NCBI GenBank assembly: GCA_016808115.1
Contig: JAEQBH010002365.1
Location: 124,001 to 188,000 of the forward strand
DNA length: 64,000 nt
Source: Tetrastigma voinierianum
Lineage: Eukaryota; Streptophyta; Magnoliopsida; Vitales; Vitaceae
Direction: 5' to 3'
Shown here: piece after piece, positions 44,079 through 56,999 of the stretch
How positions within the stretch are numbered: the first letter of the stretch is position 1
How the letters are laid out: each line of letters starts with the position of its first letter
Notes under the pieces: generated by a model
Seen by the model: only the letters and a program-made list of their open reading frames with translations
Told to the model about the DNA's origin: nothing
Database searches by the model: none
Translations under genes and position numbers: made by a program

Positions 44079-47000
44079 GATCGAAGTTAATCCGGAATAT
44101 CGGCCTGTAATCATCCTAGCTCACGATGACACTAAGTTTATAATTATTTCAGATCCGATTTCCATCTACACATCACCCTCGAGATCTGCCATTTGTTCTC
44201 AACCGACAAATGCACTACTAAGTTTAAACCCTCGGTTAAATATTAGTCAGTTATCTAAATCTAAATAAGTCTAACCCAAATTAAACTCTTTTTGGAACCG
44301 AAAATTTTAATATAAATCAAATCGCATAAAAACAATTTCAATATTTTATTAAGTATTTTTTTCCCATTAACCATCCTTTAGGATAGCTGAGATATGTTTC
44401 CTAAGACAACAAAGAGCTCTAGTGATAGGGCGCAGTTTGAATGAGCTATGATAGGGCTGAAATTGGGGTACCAGTTCATACAAAGGGGCGCGAACTCGAC
44501 CACGTCCCAAGACATGATAATTTTAACCATCACATTAATACGCTCTAAAATATTGCATTTCCTTGGACTATATTTTCTGGCTTTACCATTGACTAATTTA
44601 ATTTTAATTAGATCAATAATAAATATTTTAACTAGAAATCATAAAAAGGTAATCTTATTGCAAACAAACAATTATAGTTGTGTTGAAGATTTTAAAAGGT
44701 TTCTTGATCGCCAAAAGCTTTACACCCGGACATTTTATGGTTTCCTTGGTCTCAGTTGCCGTCGTTAGATGGCAACATGGCGGCCACGTGCCGTTAAGAT
44801 TTAATGTTTTTCATACATGTTCCATTTGAAAAGTTAAACGGGTCGGGTTTAACGGGTATGAAAAATTCTTACTTTAACTACCTTCTGCCCGATTAACAAC
44901 AGATATGTATTTTTAAATTGTTTTAAAGATAGCCCCAAACCTTGTATTTATCAAACCCAACATTTGGGCGATTACTTCCTTCATTTTCAGTATGGCGGCG
45001 CGGCGGCAACGCCACCACCGCCAATCTCGGCTTCAACAAGGTCGGCGTCGGCTTCTCTATCTTCATTCACGCCGACGTTGGCCACTGCAAACTCGAACTT
45101 CTCTTCGGCTTGAAAGATGAATCGTCGTTGAGTCCTCAATGGCAATTGCAAGAGAAAAAAACCGATCTCTTCTTCAATGGTGATTGTAGGAGAGAAACGA
45201 CGAATTTTTTTTTGGGCATTTGATAGTTTGGAGAAAATCCAAAATGGATCAAACTTGAACCAGAGGAAGCCTAGATCAGAAAATGACAATCCGTCGCATT
45301 CTCTTCATCCCTCTTCGACGAAATCGGTCAAGAAAATGACCCCCTGACTGCTCGGCGGTTTTTGTTCCAATCCCAAGATTGGATCGTGATTTTGCATATT
45401 GAGTGAGCTTTTGGTGATTGAAAGGAAATAAAATAAAATAAAATATTTTTTTATGTATTTGGGGACCTTGGGGCATGGGTGGCGTACAATTTGTGGCCAC
45501 TAGTCATTTGCATAGTGTCAATATATAGCTATTACATTGTATCGTTAACCCGAATATGATACTAATTATAATAGTATCAAAATTAAAAATTTAAATACGA
45601 TCCAATTAATAATTAAGCAATCAATACAATATATATAACCTGTTTATTAATTTGATCATTTAAATTTATATTAATTATAATTAACTCATCAATATTTAAC
45701 ATAAAAAACATCTTAAACTAGGTTAATCTTGGTTAAATTTTAATTTATATAATAACAACCTGGCCAATTTTCGCCGATCAAAATAAATTCGATCAAAATA
45801 CGACATATCAACCCGCATAATGTAAAAAACGTGTTTAATTCACTTATCATCAAATTTACTATGTCTATCTTTGGTTGAGGGGGTAGTGTTTGGAAATAAC
45901 CAATACCGAGTCTGCTAGGAAACCTCGGCGCAAGAAATCCAAACCCATCCCCATTAGAACGAAAAAGCGCAGACTTATAAAATCCACCCCATTGCCAACT
46001 TGAGTCAAGTAAATAAGACAAATACATTAATAATTGATTTCATAGTTTACACAAATACATGAATAACTGATTTCATAGTTTTTCACTTAGAATGTGTTTA
46101 GTTCTCATAATGTACAACAAAAAAACTGTAGAAAATGGTTTTCCAATGTTTGGTTGTATAGTGAAAATAAAATATAAATAAAATTATCAATACATTGATA
46201 AGTTTATTTAAATAAATAAGTTTTTTTTGAAGAGAAATCATGACAAAAAAAAATGTATTTTATGACATTTGATTCCTTGGCACTTAAAAAAAGTGTTAAG
46301 GAATTAGTTCCTATATTATGTTTAATGATGTTTTTTATATTGATCCCTTTAGAAGCATCCTAATAGAAAATGGATAGAAAACTAATATAAATAAAAATAA
46401 TTTATTTTATTTATATATCATGATTAAATTTTATTTTAGTAATATATTAAATAATCATTAAATCTAATTAGTTTTTAAATATAAAAACCTACATACCTTT
46501 TTTTTAGAGAAATAAAAAATACAAACTTATTAGTCCTAATGTCATTGGGTCATTCTGTCCCTATCGCATATGCTCTCTCCCATACGTTTTTGGGGGGCGA
46601 TGTAGCGGGAAGGCATGGGATGAACCAATCCTATTGAAGTGACAGGACTGGTGTAAGATTGCATCTCGTGTAAGCCCCATGTAGTCGAATATGGGTCGAG
46701 CTCGATGGGCTTACCGAATCGACCCCGACATTTTGGCGTGCGCCGCGAAATTAAAGAGTACTGACCGCCCGCAGCCCCATCCGAAGTTAGGACTCGGCTA
46801 AATTTCGACATTCGAATTTTTTTTATTATTAATCTTAAAAAATGACATATATATATATATATGACTTATTGAGATTTTTCTACATCATATAGTGACCATA
46901 CTAATGAAGATGAATATTAGGGCATATGGATTTCATTCAAACTTCGATTTGAGAAGCAAGATATCATTATCACTTGGTTTTTAAGACTTTGAATACTAAA

Positions 47001-47550
47001 TATGTTACAGTCTTGTTTATTATACTTTGACATGTTTATGACGGATGTTTCATTTTTTATCATGAAACTTTGAATTTGATTGTGGTTGGTACCATTAATT
47101 CTAATTATTATGTGATTGTGAGTTAGTCATTTATCACTACTAGCTACTTATTATAAATTTATAAATGATGTTTAGCATTATTTACGTTTATTTAAGACTT
47201 TAAATATTATTATATCAATAGCTCCATGATTTATGCATTAACTATTATCAAACACTGTTGTTTTTTTTATTCAAGAATCGACAAAAATTGGGGATAAATT
47301 ACAAGTTTTAATATATTTTTTTTAAATCGCTGGGCCCTGTTGCCTGCGAGCCCGTACCGCATTGGCTCTGGGTCGTAATATAAGAAAACTAGCTCGAAAA
47401 ACGCGGCCACCCGACGCTGTCAATTCAAGAACCCGAATGGGCTGGGCCAACCCGTTTTCCCGCTACACTTTCCCATTACTATCTAGGAGTGAGAGAAGAG
47501 CAACCTTGGTATTATGGAGAACATTACTCCACGAGGGAATGGCATTCGAG
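44079..47550. other. Spacer without a recognised gene
   Basis: Mostly AT-rich. Two GC-richer islands stand out. About 44985-45290 has open frames on both strands but no known motif. About 46540-46800 and 47330-47480 may be old repeat or promoter sequence. None has splice signals or conserved residues that allow a gene call. Confidence 0.4.
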
Positions 47551-47929
47551 TCAAGGAGATGAAGACCGTGCCTTCGACCATTGATTAATGAAAGAAATTA
47601 GGGCTAGTGATTGGGTTTTAGGAGTGAAAAAGGTTTGTTTGGCCTCCAATACATTGGAAAAGTAGCTAACAAAGTTAACCGCATAGCCTAACGTTGTCCT
47701 AGTGTGTTCTCCCTTTCTTACGAAGAAAAAAAAGAAGAAAGGCCTCTCTCTCCCTCCTTCTCTCTGCCCCTCTCGCCTGTGAGTGACTATGAAGTCCATT
47801 TTGTTGGGTTTCATCTGCATTTCTGTGGATAATCGCCATAGCTTTGAACAGTGAATTGAGATCTGCCTCTAAGCTCTTCAAATCTTCCCAACAACTCGTA
47901 TCCAAATCAGGTTCTTCCTGCCATTTCAT
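47551..47929 (-). CDS. Small hypothetical protein or first exon
   Basis: A minus-strand ATG at 47929 opens MKWQEEPDLDTSCWEDLKSL, then EADLNSLFKAMAIIHRNADE, an amphipathic acidic segment that looks like real protein. After about 45 residues it becomes arginine/glutamate-rich low-complexity sequence coming from a CT-rich tract, probably beyond the true exon. No clear splice donor was found. It lies head-to-head with the IST1-like fragment. The family is not recognised. Confidence 0.3.
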
Positions 47930-48701
47930 TCTAGGGTTGTTTCCTATCGATTTTTGTTTGTTTGTCTGATTGTTCTCCAGAGAAACTAGGGCAAAATAAT
48001 AAGTTTTGGGAATGTGGAAAGAAAAACGAGATTCATATATTTTGTACCCCGTTTCACTTATTCTACTTTCCTTTCATTTATCATCCTTTTGGTTGCCAGG
48101 AAACCAAGGAATGAAATAATTTATCTCGGGTTCTCAGGGAATGAAAATATTCACTAAAGCTAACCCGAATATTGGTATTAGGTTTAGTTAAGCTGACGTT
48201 TTTCTCTTATGAGTTCCAAAGTAAGTCAGATCTACCATTGATTTTTTATTTTATTTTTTCTGTTCCCACTTTTTACTGGGAACTGGATGGAACTGTATTT
48301 GATGTAGTAGATTAGGATCTTCATACGTGGATTTTCCTTTTATTATGGTTCAGTTTGTTGATAATTTTTGTAAATTAATTTACAGTGGCGTTAGCTTTCA
48401 AATTTATGTAAAATTTTGACATTTCTGTGAGACTCTTATTCGCACCAGAGACTACTACCCATTAAAGGATTTTGGCGAAAAATTCAATTCTTCATCCACG
48501 TTCTATTCTTGATTTTCTTTGATTGGAAATCTAAGGGCTCTAGAAAGGTAGTCACAATGCTGCGTAAATTATTAATTGATTGTTTTAAATCTGAATATTT
48601 AACATATGGCAAAAATTGCAATTTTCTGCTCTGGAATTCAGTAATTGCATATCAGAAAATGTTTGTCTGTGTATTTTAAAAATAGTGGGCGGTTTTTGTA
48701 G

Positions 48702-49034
48702 CAAAACATGCTTGAATTTGGCAATCTCTCGCATTAAATTGCTGCAAAACAAGAGAAGTTTGCGTCTTAAACAGATGCGCAAGGAGATAGCTCAATTTCT
48801 GCAGACAGACCAAGAAGCCATAGCTCGAATATGGGTACCTCTTCAATTTCATGATACTGTGTTCAATTAACTGGGATTCTCTTTCAAAGTTTGACTGTCT
48901 TCTTTACTATTTGTGCATATACTTTCTTAGGTGGAGCATGTTATACGAGAACAAAGCATATGGGCTGCATATGAGATTCTGGAGTTGTTTTGTGAATTTA
49001 TTCTCACACGCATTCCTATTCTTGAAACTCAGAG
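48702..49034 (+). pseudogene. IST1-like protein fragment (two exons)
   Basis: Exon 48702-48834 follows TTTTTGTAG and encodes KTCLNLAISRIKLLQNKRSL, then RLKQMRKEIAQFLQTDQEAI and ARIW. A GTACCT...CTTAG intron follows. Exon 48932-49034 encodes VEHVIREQSIWAAYEILELF, then CEFILTRIPILETQR, ending at GTAAAT. This is the start of the IST1 domain (regulator of Vps4 activity), which binds ESCRT-III in the multivesicular body pathway. Intron positions and phases look native, so it is genomic and not a retrocopy. The family has ARIR, and a CGG to TGG change would give the W here. The first exon with the initiator and all later exons were not found, so it is probably a truncated fragment. Confidence 0.75.
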
Positions 49035-52000
49035 GTAAATCCTTTGATCACCGGGATTGTTTTGTTTATTAAAGATAATGTTTGACATTCTTTGTTGATC
49101 ATGAGATTTAACACAGCAAGCCTTATGGCACCATATATCTTACTGAGGTTTTTAGTAAAGTGATGATTGTTTTTTTTAGTGTCACGTTTTATATTTTGTA
49201 TTGCTCCATTTTTCTTTGTTTCTCTGGCTGCCACACTGGAATTTACTGAATCGGTTGTGTCTTAGAACGTTTTCGTCAGCAGGGATGTTGAACAAGAGCA
49301 ACCAAATCGTGGCAGAGAGTTCACTTGACTGGGATTAGTGCAGCTCTTTGAGTTTTTGACTCAAGTGGTTTGAGGATTTGGGGATTGAGGAAATGGGTTT
49401 CATTTTTTGAGTCCTTTTTTTGGTTTGAATTTTATTCTTTGAAGTGTTGGTTGGGATTTGGGTTTTTGAACTGTTTGATTGGTAGGAAAATGCCGAAGTA
49501 TCGGCAAATACAATGCCTCACTTGTTCGGAATTGACATAATAGTTGTAATGAAAAGATAGAAAGAAACTGAGGTTCAAGGAAACGATTCTAGCTTTTTTT
49601 AGCCTTTTTTTTAGGTTTTTTTTTCTCTCACATTATTAGTTGGGGTTTTTGGTCTCTGGGCTGTTTGTTGGTGGGAAATGGTTGGAAAATGGGACCGAGG
49701 GGATTTTGAATATGGAAAACTTTTGCCTGATTAGGCTTAGGATAAGTCTTTGAGTTAAACTTCAGAACATTGAATCCAGGAAATTATATTAAGGAAATTA
49801 TTTAAAGAATTTTGTATTTGTGGCTGTATGTTTGTGGGGAAATGTTGGAAAAATTTAGGGAGGATTTTCTTTAGTTTTCTCGTCAACCAAACACATGGTA
49901 AATGGATCATTTTCCATCTAGTAAACGTATTAATCTTATGTTTTTAACTGATGTTAGGGAGGATTTTTTTTTGTTTGGGTTTGGGTTTTTCCATTGTTTC
50001 TAGCAATCTGAGCATGATCTGGACCTTTTACTTCTTTTCCTTTAAAACATTCGGATTTATTTTGCCGGGGTTCTACATTTTGTTTGTGAATGTTTGATGT
50101 TGAATGTGGTGGGCTCATAGCTTAATATAAAGTCAAGATTTGTTTTCTAACTTTTCTTCTAAGAACAGAGACAATGTTTGGAAATAGTTTTTTTGAGCAT
50201 TTGGGTTTATTATTAGTATTATTATTTTCTAGGAATCTGGATTTGAAAATATATATATAGAAACAATATTTCCAACCTGAAGCTCCAGTGATGAACACTC
50301 TGGATTTGTGTTTTTGAAAAATCTAAATATTGTTTCTGAACATTTATTTGTTTATTTTTATTTTTGGGTAATCTGAATATTTGGTGCTGAATCTTTGAAC
50401 TCTGAATCTTACATTTCTCTGTTTGCTTTCTGTAGTTTAGTTGCGAAAATTTTATTTCTATCGAAAATTCGGAATATGAAATTTTCGATGTCGTAATTTT
50501 TTAGTTTCGTTTTAAAATCGTTTCGTCTTTGAATTTGGTTGAAAATACGTTTTCATTTGACCCCATTGGGTTGAATTTAGTTGAATTTAGTCGAAAACGA
50601 GCGAACTCTACGCGTTTCGATTAATATAAAATATTGAAAATAGTGAATTCATTTCTTTGTTTTGAAATTTGTTTTTCGTCTTGTCTAAATGTGCGCTAGC
50701 GTTTCATTTGTTTCCGAAAAGTTTGAATAGAGAAAAGCATGCATTTCTGCACTAAGCAGTGCTTGGTTTCTCACAGATTAGCTTCAGTTAAATCCATTTG
50801 TTGCGCATTTCTTCTTTCTCTTCATTCATCAAATTTTGCTGCGTTTTTTTTCTGTTTTCTTTGTCTTTTTTCGAAGTATGTAGTTATCATAATTATATTG
50901 GTCAATTTCACAATTTTTTAACATTCACTATGAACCAATTCCTTTAGAATCTGAGTTGAAAATGGATGATATTTATACATAATTCACTTATTTTAAAGTA
51001 ATTACTTTAAGCTGCTTTAATTAATTCTTGTGTACATGGCTTTATTCCTTGACCACTTTTCTCTATTTTGTTTACCTGAAAACTTCAATATATGCATGAA
51101 GTTTATATTTTTGCTAGTGAGGTGGTTGAAGGAAACAAAATAAAGAGAAGAATATAAGAATAGGAAATGTCAAAACTCATTTTCCTTCCACAAGTGGAAA
51201 AGAAAAAAATTTGGTGGAAAAATATAAAATAAGTTTAAACTTAATAAATTAATTATTTATGTTTTATTTTAACTGATTTTATTTGTTTCTTTATATTATA
51301 TAAGGATTATGAAATTTAAAAAGATGTAAAATTTTGAGGAATTTTGATTATATTTGATTTTTTTATATATTTTCATGGTGGCAGCTTGTGAGAAAATCAT
51401 TTCCGCACATTTTTTTTCCTTTGCTAGTACTTTTCCCAGGTTCCAAATGGAGCCTTAGTGTTTTTGAACACTAGAATTAAACAATGCAGAGTAATAATTC
51501 TTTTAGCACCGTTTAGAACCCGGAAAACATCAGGGAAATGAAAAAAATACTAAGAAAAATGATTTTATGATCATGTTGGTTTCATAATCAAAGCTTCTAA
51601 AGAAAATCAAATATAATCAGAATAACTAAGAATTATGTTTAAATTTTATAATTCTTATATAATAGAGAGAAACAAATAAAACCTATTATTAAAGCATATC
51701 ATGAACCATATGCCATTCCTTTTGAAACCGCTATGTAGTTGTTTACATCCAAGTTGAAAATTTGGTTTGATCCAGTAATGGGTTAGGCCTAAGCCCATGC
51801 CCATGAATAAAAGTCCAAAAGAAAGGGACACAGATCCATTTGTACAAGCTCATAGAAAAAGTCTAAGGATATTTATGAATTTTTTAAATTTTTTGGAAGT
51901 TTAACGAAACATTATCGGAGGTAACAGAGAAGTGGGTTGATGTGAAATATTCTTGGGGAACAAGTCTCCATGATGGAGACATGGAAGAATTCTTGAGGAT

Positions 52001-53297
52001 CAAGACTCCACAAAGCATATGTGGAGGAGTTAGAGGAACGAACTTCGCTAATGAAAGGCGTAGATGATTAATTGAGAGAAAGTGGAAGTGGAAATGGAGA
52101 CTTGGGCGACAAAGTCTTCTACGTCCCCATAAGACGAGAAGGAGAATGATGAAGAAAGGACAACGAATCAACTAACAAATCAACAAATCAATCAATCAAT
52201 AACTCAATCGACTCAATGTCAAGCTATTTCAACAAGCTTTCAACAAATTCAATTCAAGCTTTTCAACAAGCTTTCAGCAATCTCAGCAATTTCAGCACTA
52301 TATTTCCTGGTTTTAGCCAAGTTTTTGGCAAATCTCCAACATAGTTATTTCATTCACTCGTAGTGAAATCAAATATTTTCTCTAGCAATTCCAGCATTAT
52401 GGTTGCAAGTTTTATTCAATTTTCCAATACAATACTATTTTCACAATGATATCTAGTGTTTACTTCAGCAATTTCAGTGTTTTGGTTGTAAGTATTATTT
52501 AAGTCAATTAACTTGTAGCATTGTGTTATTTACAAATCATTCTAAGAAATCTAGCAACTTTTAACAGCAATTAATTCATGTCGATTCATTTTATGCGTTT
52601 TCCACTTTGATTATGGAGAATTGTTAAGGGGCAGAACCTACATAGCTCGATTAAGTTTGATGCGAGTCATTTCGGTTTGAAACACTTTAATTTCTGGCCT
52701 TCGCATACTTATATTTGTTTAGGTGTGAAATTAAAAATCACCTAACATATTTTTGACACTTTGGTGAGACATGCTGTGAAAGCATTAATTACGTGGATTC
52801 GGATGCCACAAAAGTGAGAAGTAAAACCATCTTGGAGTCTCAAGACTCGTGTCGATGTTCTTGAAGCGGCCTGAAGGACTCGTTCCAGCCATGGTGGAAC
52901 AGTTTAAGAGAAATATAATAGATTTTCTCTAAGGAGAATGTGCATAAGACAACCTTTTCAGGTAGGAAGCATGCATAGGTAATATATATGATGATGATAT
53001 TCATGTTCCTAATGCTATTGAGTTTTAGGCAATGATCGAATCTATAAATTGAATACGTGGTTGAATGACGTTTGATGAAAAATGAGCTCGCCAGTAAGGC
53101 GTGTCTAAACAACTCAAAGTTCTTGTTGAGAAAACTAAAGCCATGTCAGATAGTAAAAAAGATAGACTATTAAGTCATTACAATTATTTCACTAATAGAG
53201 ATAAAAATGATTGTCATTTGTATCACCATATTTGTTCTATGCCTGAAACAAGTAGTAGTTAATCATACAAACATTATCCAAACTAAAAGCATCTAAT
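49035..53297. other. Spacer or intronic sequence with old repeats
   Basis: No exon recognised. T-rich, intron-like composition to about 51000 fits the remains of IST1 introns. Around 51120-51470 a segment runs from TTTTCCTTCCACAAGTGG to CCAAATGGAGCCTTAGTG, the style of short plant repeats. A stretch at 52170-52330 repeats TTCAACAAGCTTTCA and TCAGCAATTTCAGCA words. From 51885 on, the sequence may be a decayed LTR element, but no ends could be placed. Confidence 0.4.
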
Positions 53298-55455
53298 CTA
53301 ATTATACAAATATGCTAATAACTTAGAATGAGTATCTAAAACAAAATAATAGCAAGAATATATACATTCCTCGATAAAGTAGAGCCATCTTTGACGCCAA
53401 TAAGGGTTGATATAAAGAATGGTGGCAAATCCTAATAATATCATGATATATGATGAAATAGAACTTGCAAAGAAAACAACATGATCAATATCATACCATT
53501 TTGCCTCGCTTTCTCTTGAAGACTCCGGTGGTGAGTAAGATGGCTCAATACTTGTATTGCATTTCCTCTTCAATAATGGCCCACAAAGAAAGGGATTGTC
53601 TTCATAGCTGCTTTCATCAAATGTCCCAAATTGCGCTTTCATGTCCGGAACTCTACCAGAAAGGTTGTTGTGAGTCACACTGAACACTTCTAAAAAATTT
53701 AGTTCAACCAATCCATGAGGAATTTCTCCGTTCAGTGTATTATAAGAAAGGTCTAAGCTTTCTATTTGTGAAAGATTGGAGAAACTCTTTGGAATGGAGC
53801 CCTTCAATTGATTGTGAGACAAGTTCAGTGCATGAATCCAACTCAGCATTCCAAGTTCATAAGGGATTTCACCTGTTAAATTGTTACATGACAAGTCCAA
53901 TCCAGACATCAAATTAAGGATCTCACCTCTATAAGTGTCCAGTCTATTCTTTGTGACAAACTCAACTTTCGTTTCATCATGAATCATAGTCCCGTTTCCC
54001 AAATCCCATATATGATAAATGGACGAAGAGTTCTCGTCCTTTTTTATCTCCCCAAACTGGATAAAGCCAAAGCATTTGGGAATTGGCCCTGAAAAAGAGT
54101 TGTTTGAAAGATCCATCAAGCTTATTTGAGTCAAATGACAAAGATGATTTGGAATGAAACCACTTAAAAAGTTCCCTCTTAGCAAAAGAATCCTTAGCTC
54201 CGAAAGTCTGGAGATTGAATTGGGAACATTTCCAAATAACCTATTATCTCTCATATCCAATGCCAATAGTTCTGAGGAGGAATTGAGAAAATCTCTAGGT
54301 ATTAATCCTGTAAATATGTTCCTTCCCAAATGCAATGCTTTAAACCACGGTGGTTTCAAAGGAAGAGATCCAGAAAGAGCATTTTGGGAAACATCAAGAA
54401 ACTCCAACGTCTGCAATCGAGAAATCTCAGGTGGTAATTTGCCATTAAAACTATTGCTGCCCAACATTAATTCCCACAAATTTGTCATATTACCTATAAA
54501 GCTTGGAATTTCACCGGACATGTAGTTGTTGCTCACATCCAACACTTGCAATTCAGGGATTCTTAAGATTACATTTGACAGAGTACCCGTGAACTGATTA
54601 TTATCCAAATACAAAGAATCCAAGTTAGTCAAGTTAAAGTCACTTGAAAATATTTCACCATAAAATTTATTATTTGATACTCTCAAAGTCCACAAATCTG
54701 TTCTAGCAAGTAACTGCTTTGGTACTTCTCCTGAGAAATTATTGTTAGACAAATCCAACAGCCGTAAGAAACTCATTTCAGCTATTGAGGATGGGAGAAT
54801 TCCTTAAACTATTTTTGGATAAATTCAGAATCATGATATTTGGAATCATATGGCCCACACTTTCTTGAAGTTCTCCATCCAACTGATTGTGTGAGGCATC
54901 CAATGTTCGAATACGGAAATTAGGTTTGAGGGGAAGTAGTTGACCCTTTAAAGAGTTATTCGTCAAGAGCAGAGATTCTAGTAGTGTGGTGTTGTTTTCA
55001 AGCAACCAATTGGGGAAACTTCCTGTCAAGTTATTATGGGATAGATCAACCCTCCTTAATCTGAACTGATATCGAAGAAAACTAGGAAGGTCGCCAGTGA
55101 GCTTGCAGTTGGATAGCTCAAAAGCATTCAACTGAAACAGGGGGACCCAACAAACTGGATATTCAGTTTCAACCTCAAAATTGTTGGTTTCACTTCCAAG
55201 TATGACCGCCTGAAGCTTGGAGTGATTAGCAAGAGAGCTGAATGAGAATGAACCCTCCAAATGATTATAACTGATATCGATGTACTCCAAGGATTTGAGA
55301 TTAGAAAACAGAGGAGAAGAAACATTTCCGGAGAATAGGTTGTACGAAAGATCCAAGAACCTCAGAGATGTGAAATTATTCAAACATGAAGGAAAGATCT
55401 TCACCTTCTGGAAGAAGTTGAAGAAGATCATAAATTTGGGAAGCAGAGCTGGCAA
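53298..55455 (-). pseudogene. LRR receptor-like protein (Cuscuta-receptor-1-like), frameshifted and 5' truncated
   Basis: Minus strand. The first reading (55455-54778, 225 aa) and second (54776-53298, 492 aa) belong to one plasma-membrane receptor-like protein: about 20 extracellular leucine-rich repeats of the LxxLxLxxNxxxGxIP type, an island segment (about 54060-53930), four more repeats (LNLSHNQLKGSIP, LDLSYNTLNGEIP), the cap NPFLCGPLLKRKC, one membrane helix (VVFFASSISSYIMILLGFAT) and a short cytoplasmic tail with no kinase. The two frames join if one base lost near 54805 is allowed for (SKNSLRNSP where the family has SFKGILPSS). The N-terminal signal peptide, N-cap and about one third of the repeats are missing upstream of 55400. 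Such proteins sense extracellular ligands with a partner kinase. Confidence 0.9.
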
Positions 55456-56999
55456 GGCTGGAAATTAGTGCTTGGGCAATGGGTGGTAGGTTGGCTAAAT
55501 ATTTTTGAATGGCTTTTGACCCAGTGCGGCTTAGTAGAATCTTGTTTCTTAAATTTAAGTGGGCTAATAATAGTAAAAATTTTAAAAAATGTTCTGATTT
55601 GTAATTTATCTAATTTATTCATTATTCAAATAAAAAAACAAAACACAAAATTGTTAATAATAGTTAATGTAAATGATGGAAACAGACAATATAATAATAT
55701 TTAAAGTCTTAAATATAAGCAGTAAATAATATATTTAAACATCATTATAAATTTATAACCAAACTAACTGGCCTTAGCTATTAAACAGCCTTCACAAATC
55801 ATATTAGGGAAGAGGTAATAAAGTACTAACCACAATCTGAGTTCAAACTCTCGATAAAAAATGAAATACAAATCATAAACATGTCAAAGTTAATAAGCAA
55901 AACTGACAAATATGCTCATATTCAAAGTACTAAAAAAAATAAGTAACAAAATAAATGATATGCTTTATTCTGAAATCCAGTTTCAAATGAAATTCAAAAT
56001 ATATGTAATCTTATTACTTAATTTAGTAAATGATAAATGTAGGTTAGAAAAATATCAAATAAGTCATATATATATATATATGTTATTTTAAAAAATTAAT
56101 AATTTAAAAAATTAAAAAATTCGAACGATGGTGGCCGTAGGATGAGGCCTTGCCGGGCCAGGTCGGGCGGAGACCCAGTAGAGCTGGGTTCCTGTCGAGT
56201 AATTTCACGCGGCTGGCCACTAATATCTGGGTGGTGGGCCGGCCAGTACTAGGGCTCGACCATATTCAGACTCTAGAAGAATCTAACTCTTGGAGCTTAT
56301 TCAATTGGCAAAGACCTCTAAAAGAGTAAGATGTGTATGTGTAAATGCATGATATTCGGTATTAAACCTAAATCACCTGTTTTGAACTTACTGGAAGGTG
56401 GTCTTTTAATATGGTAGGCTTGGTTTGGTAAAGAGGTCTTGGGTTTGAACCTCCATATCTGGTTGAAACTCATTTATTAGTTGAAGATCGTAGAGGAATT
56501 TATTTAGTATGTTTGACTCTCATGTCTTGGGTATCGATTCTATGAGGAAGGTATTAAATCTTTGTATGAAATATCTTGTATTAGCCCGAATCCTACGAGA
56601 AACTTGAGACTTTTAGATGAGTTGGTCGTTTAACATTATGTAATTGTCTCCTTGACAGGTGCTTGAGTCTAAACTTAAAACCAGCCATTACTTGCTGTTA
56701 AAATGAATGAAATTTCCTTACATTTGTTTCTAGCTCATACATCTATCTGCCACCTGATTCAGTGTATTGTCTTTTACAAAATATGATTCACATTCTGACG
56801 ATAGAAAAGAAAAAATAAAGAAATAATTTTTATTAGATTTGTATCAAATAAAAGGTAAGAAAATTTCTTTAAAAAGCATATAATTTCTTCTCCTTTATTG
56901 TAGAGATATAAGGTGTGTTCCGTGTATACATTTCTCTTGCAATCTTGGACCGTGATCTCTTTCGTTCGGACTTTAGTGCGATCAATGTGTCGAACTCAT
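55456..56999. other. Spacer with old repeat fragments
   Basis: AT-rich. A GC-richer piece at about 56120-56280 and a TTGGGTTTGAACCTCC motif near 56449 (B-box-like) suggest repeat debris. A TA array lies at about 56065-56083. No gene was recognised. Confidence 0.4.

Noticed and set aside
44448..44768. 106-codon plus-strand open frame
   Set aside because: AT-rich, isoleucine/leucine-heavy, no motif, and no conservation signal seen. Probably chance.
44987..45289. 100-codon minus-strand frame and 93-codon plus-strand frame in a GC island
   Set aside because: Both strands are open and neither gives a recognisable domain. Left as an unassigned island.
51884..52171. 95-codon minus-strand frame with a hydrophobic start
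   Set aside because: It could suggest a signal peptide, but the surrounding sequence resembles repeat debris and no family or splice structure was found.
53465..54525. Plus-strand frames across the receptor-like protein
   Set aside because: They are antisense shadows of the leucine-rich-repeat coding sequence.
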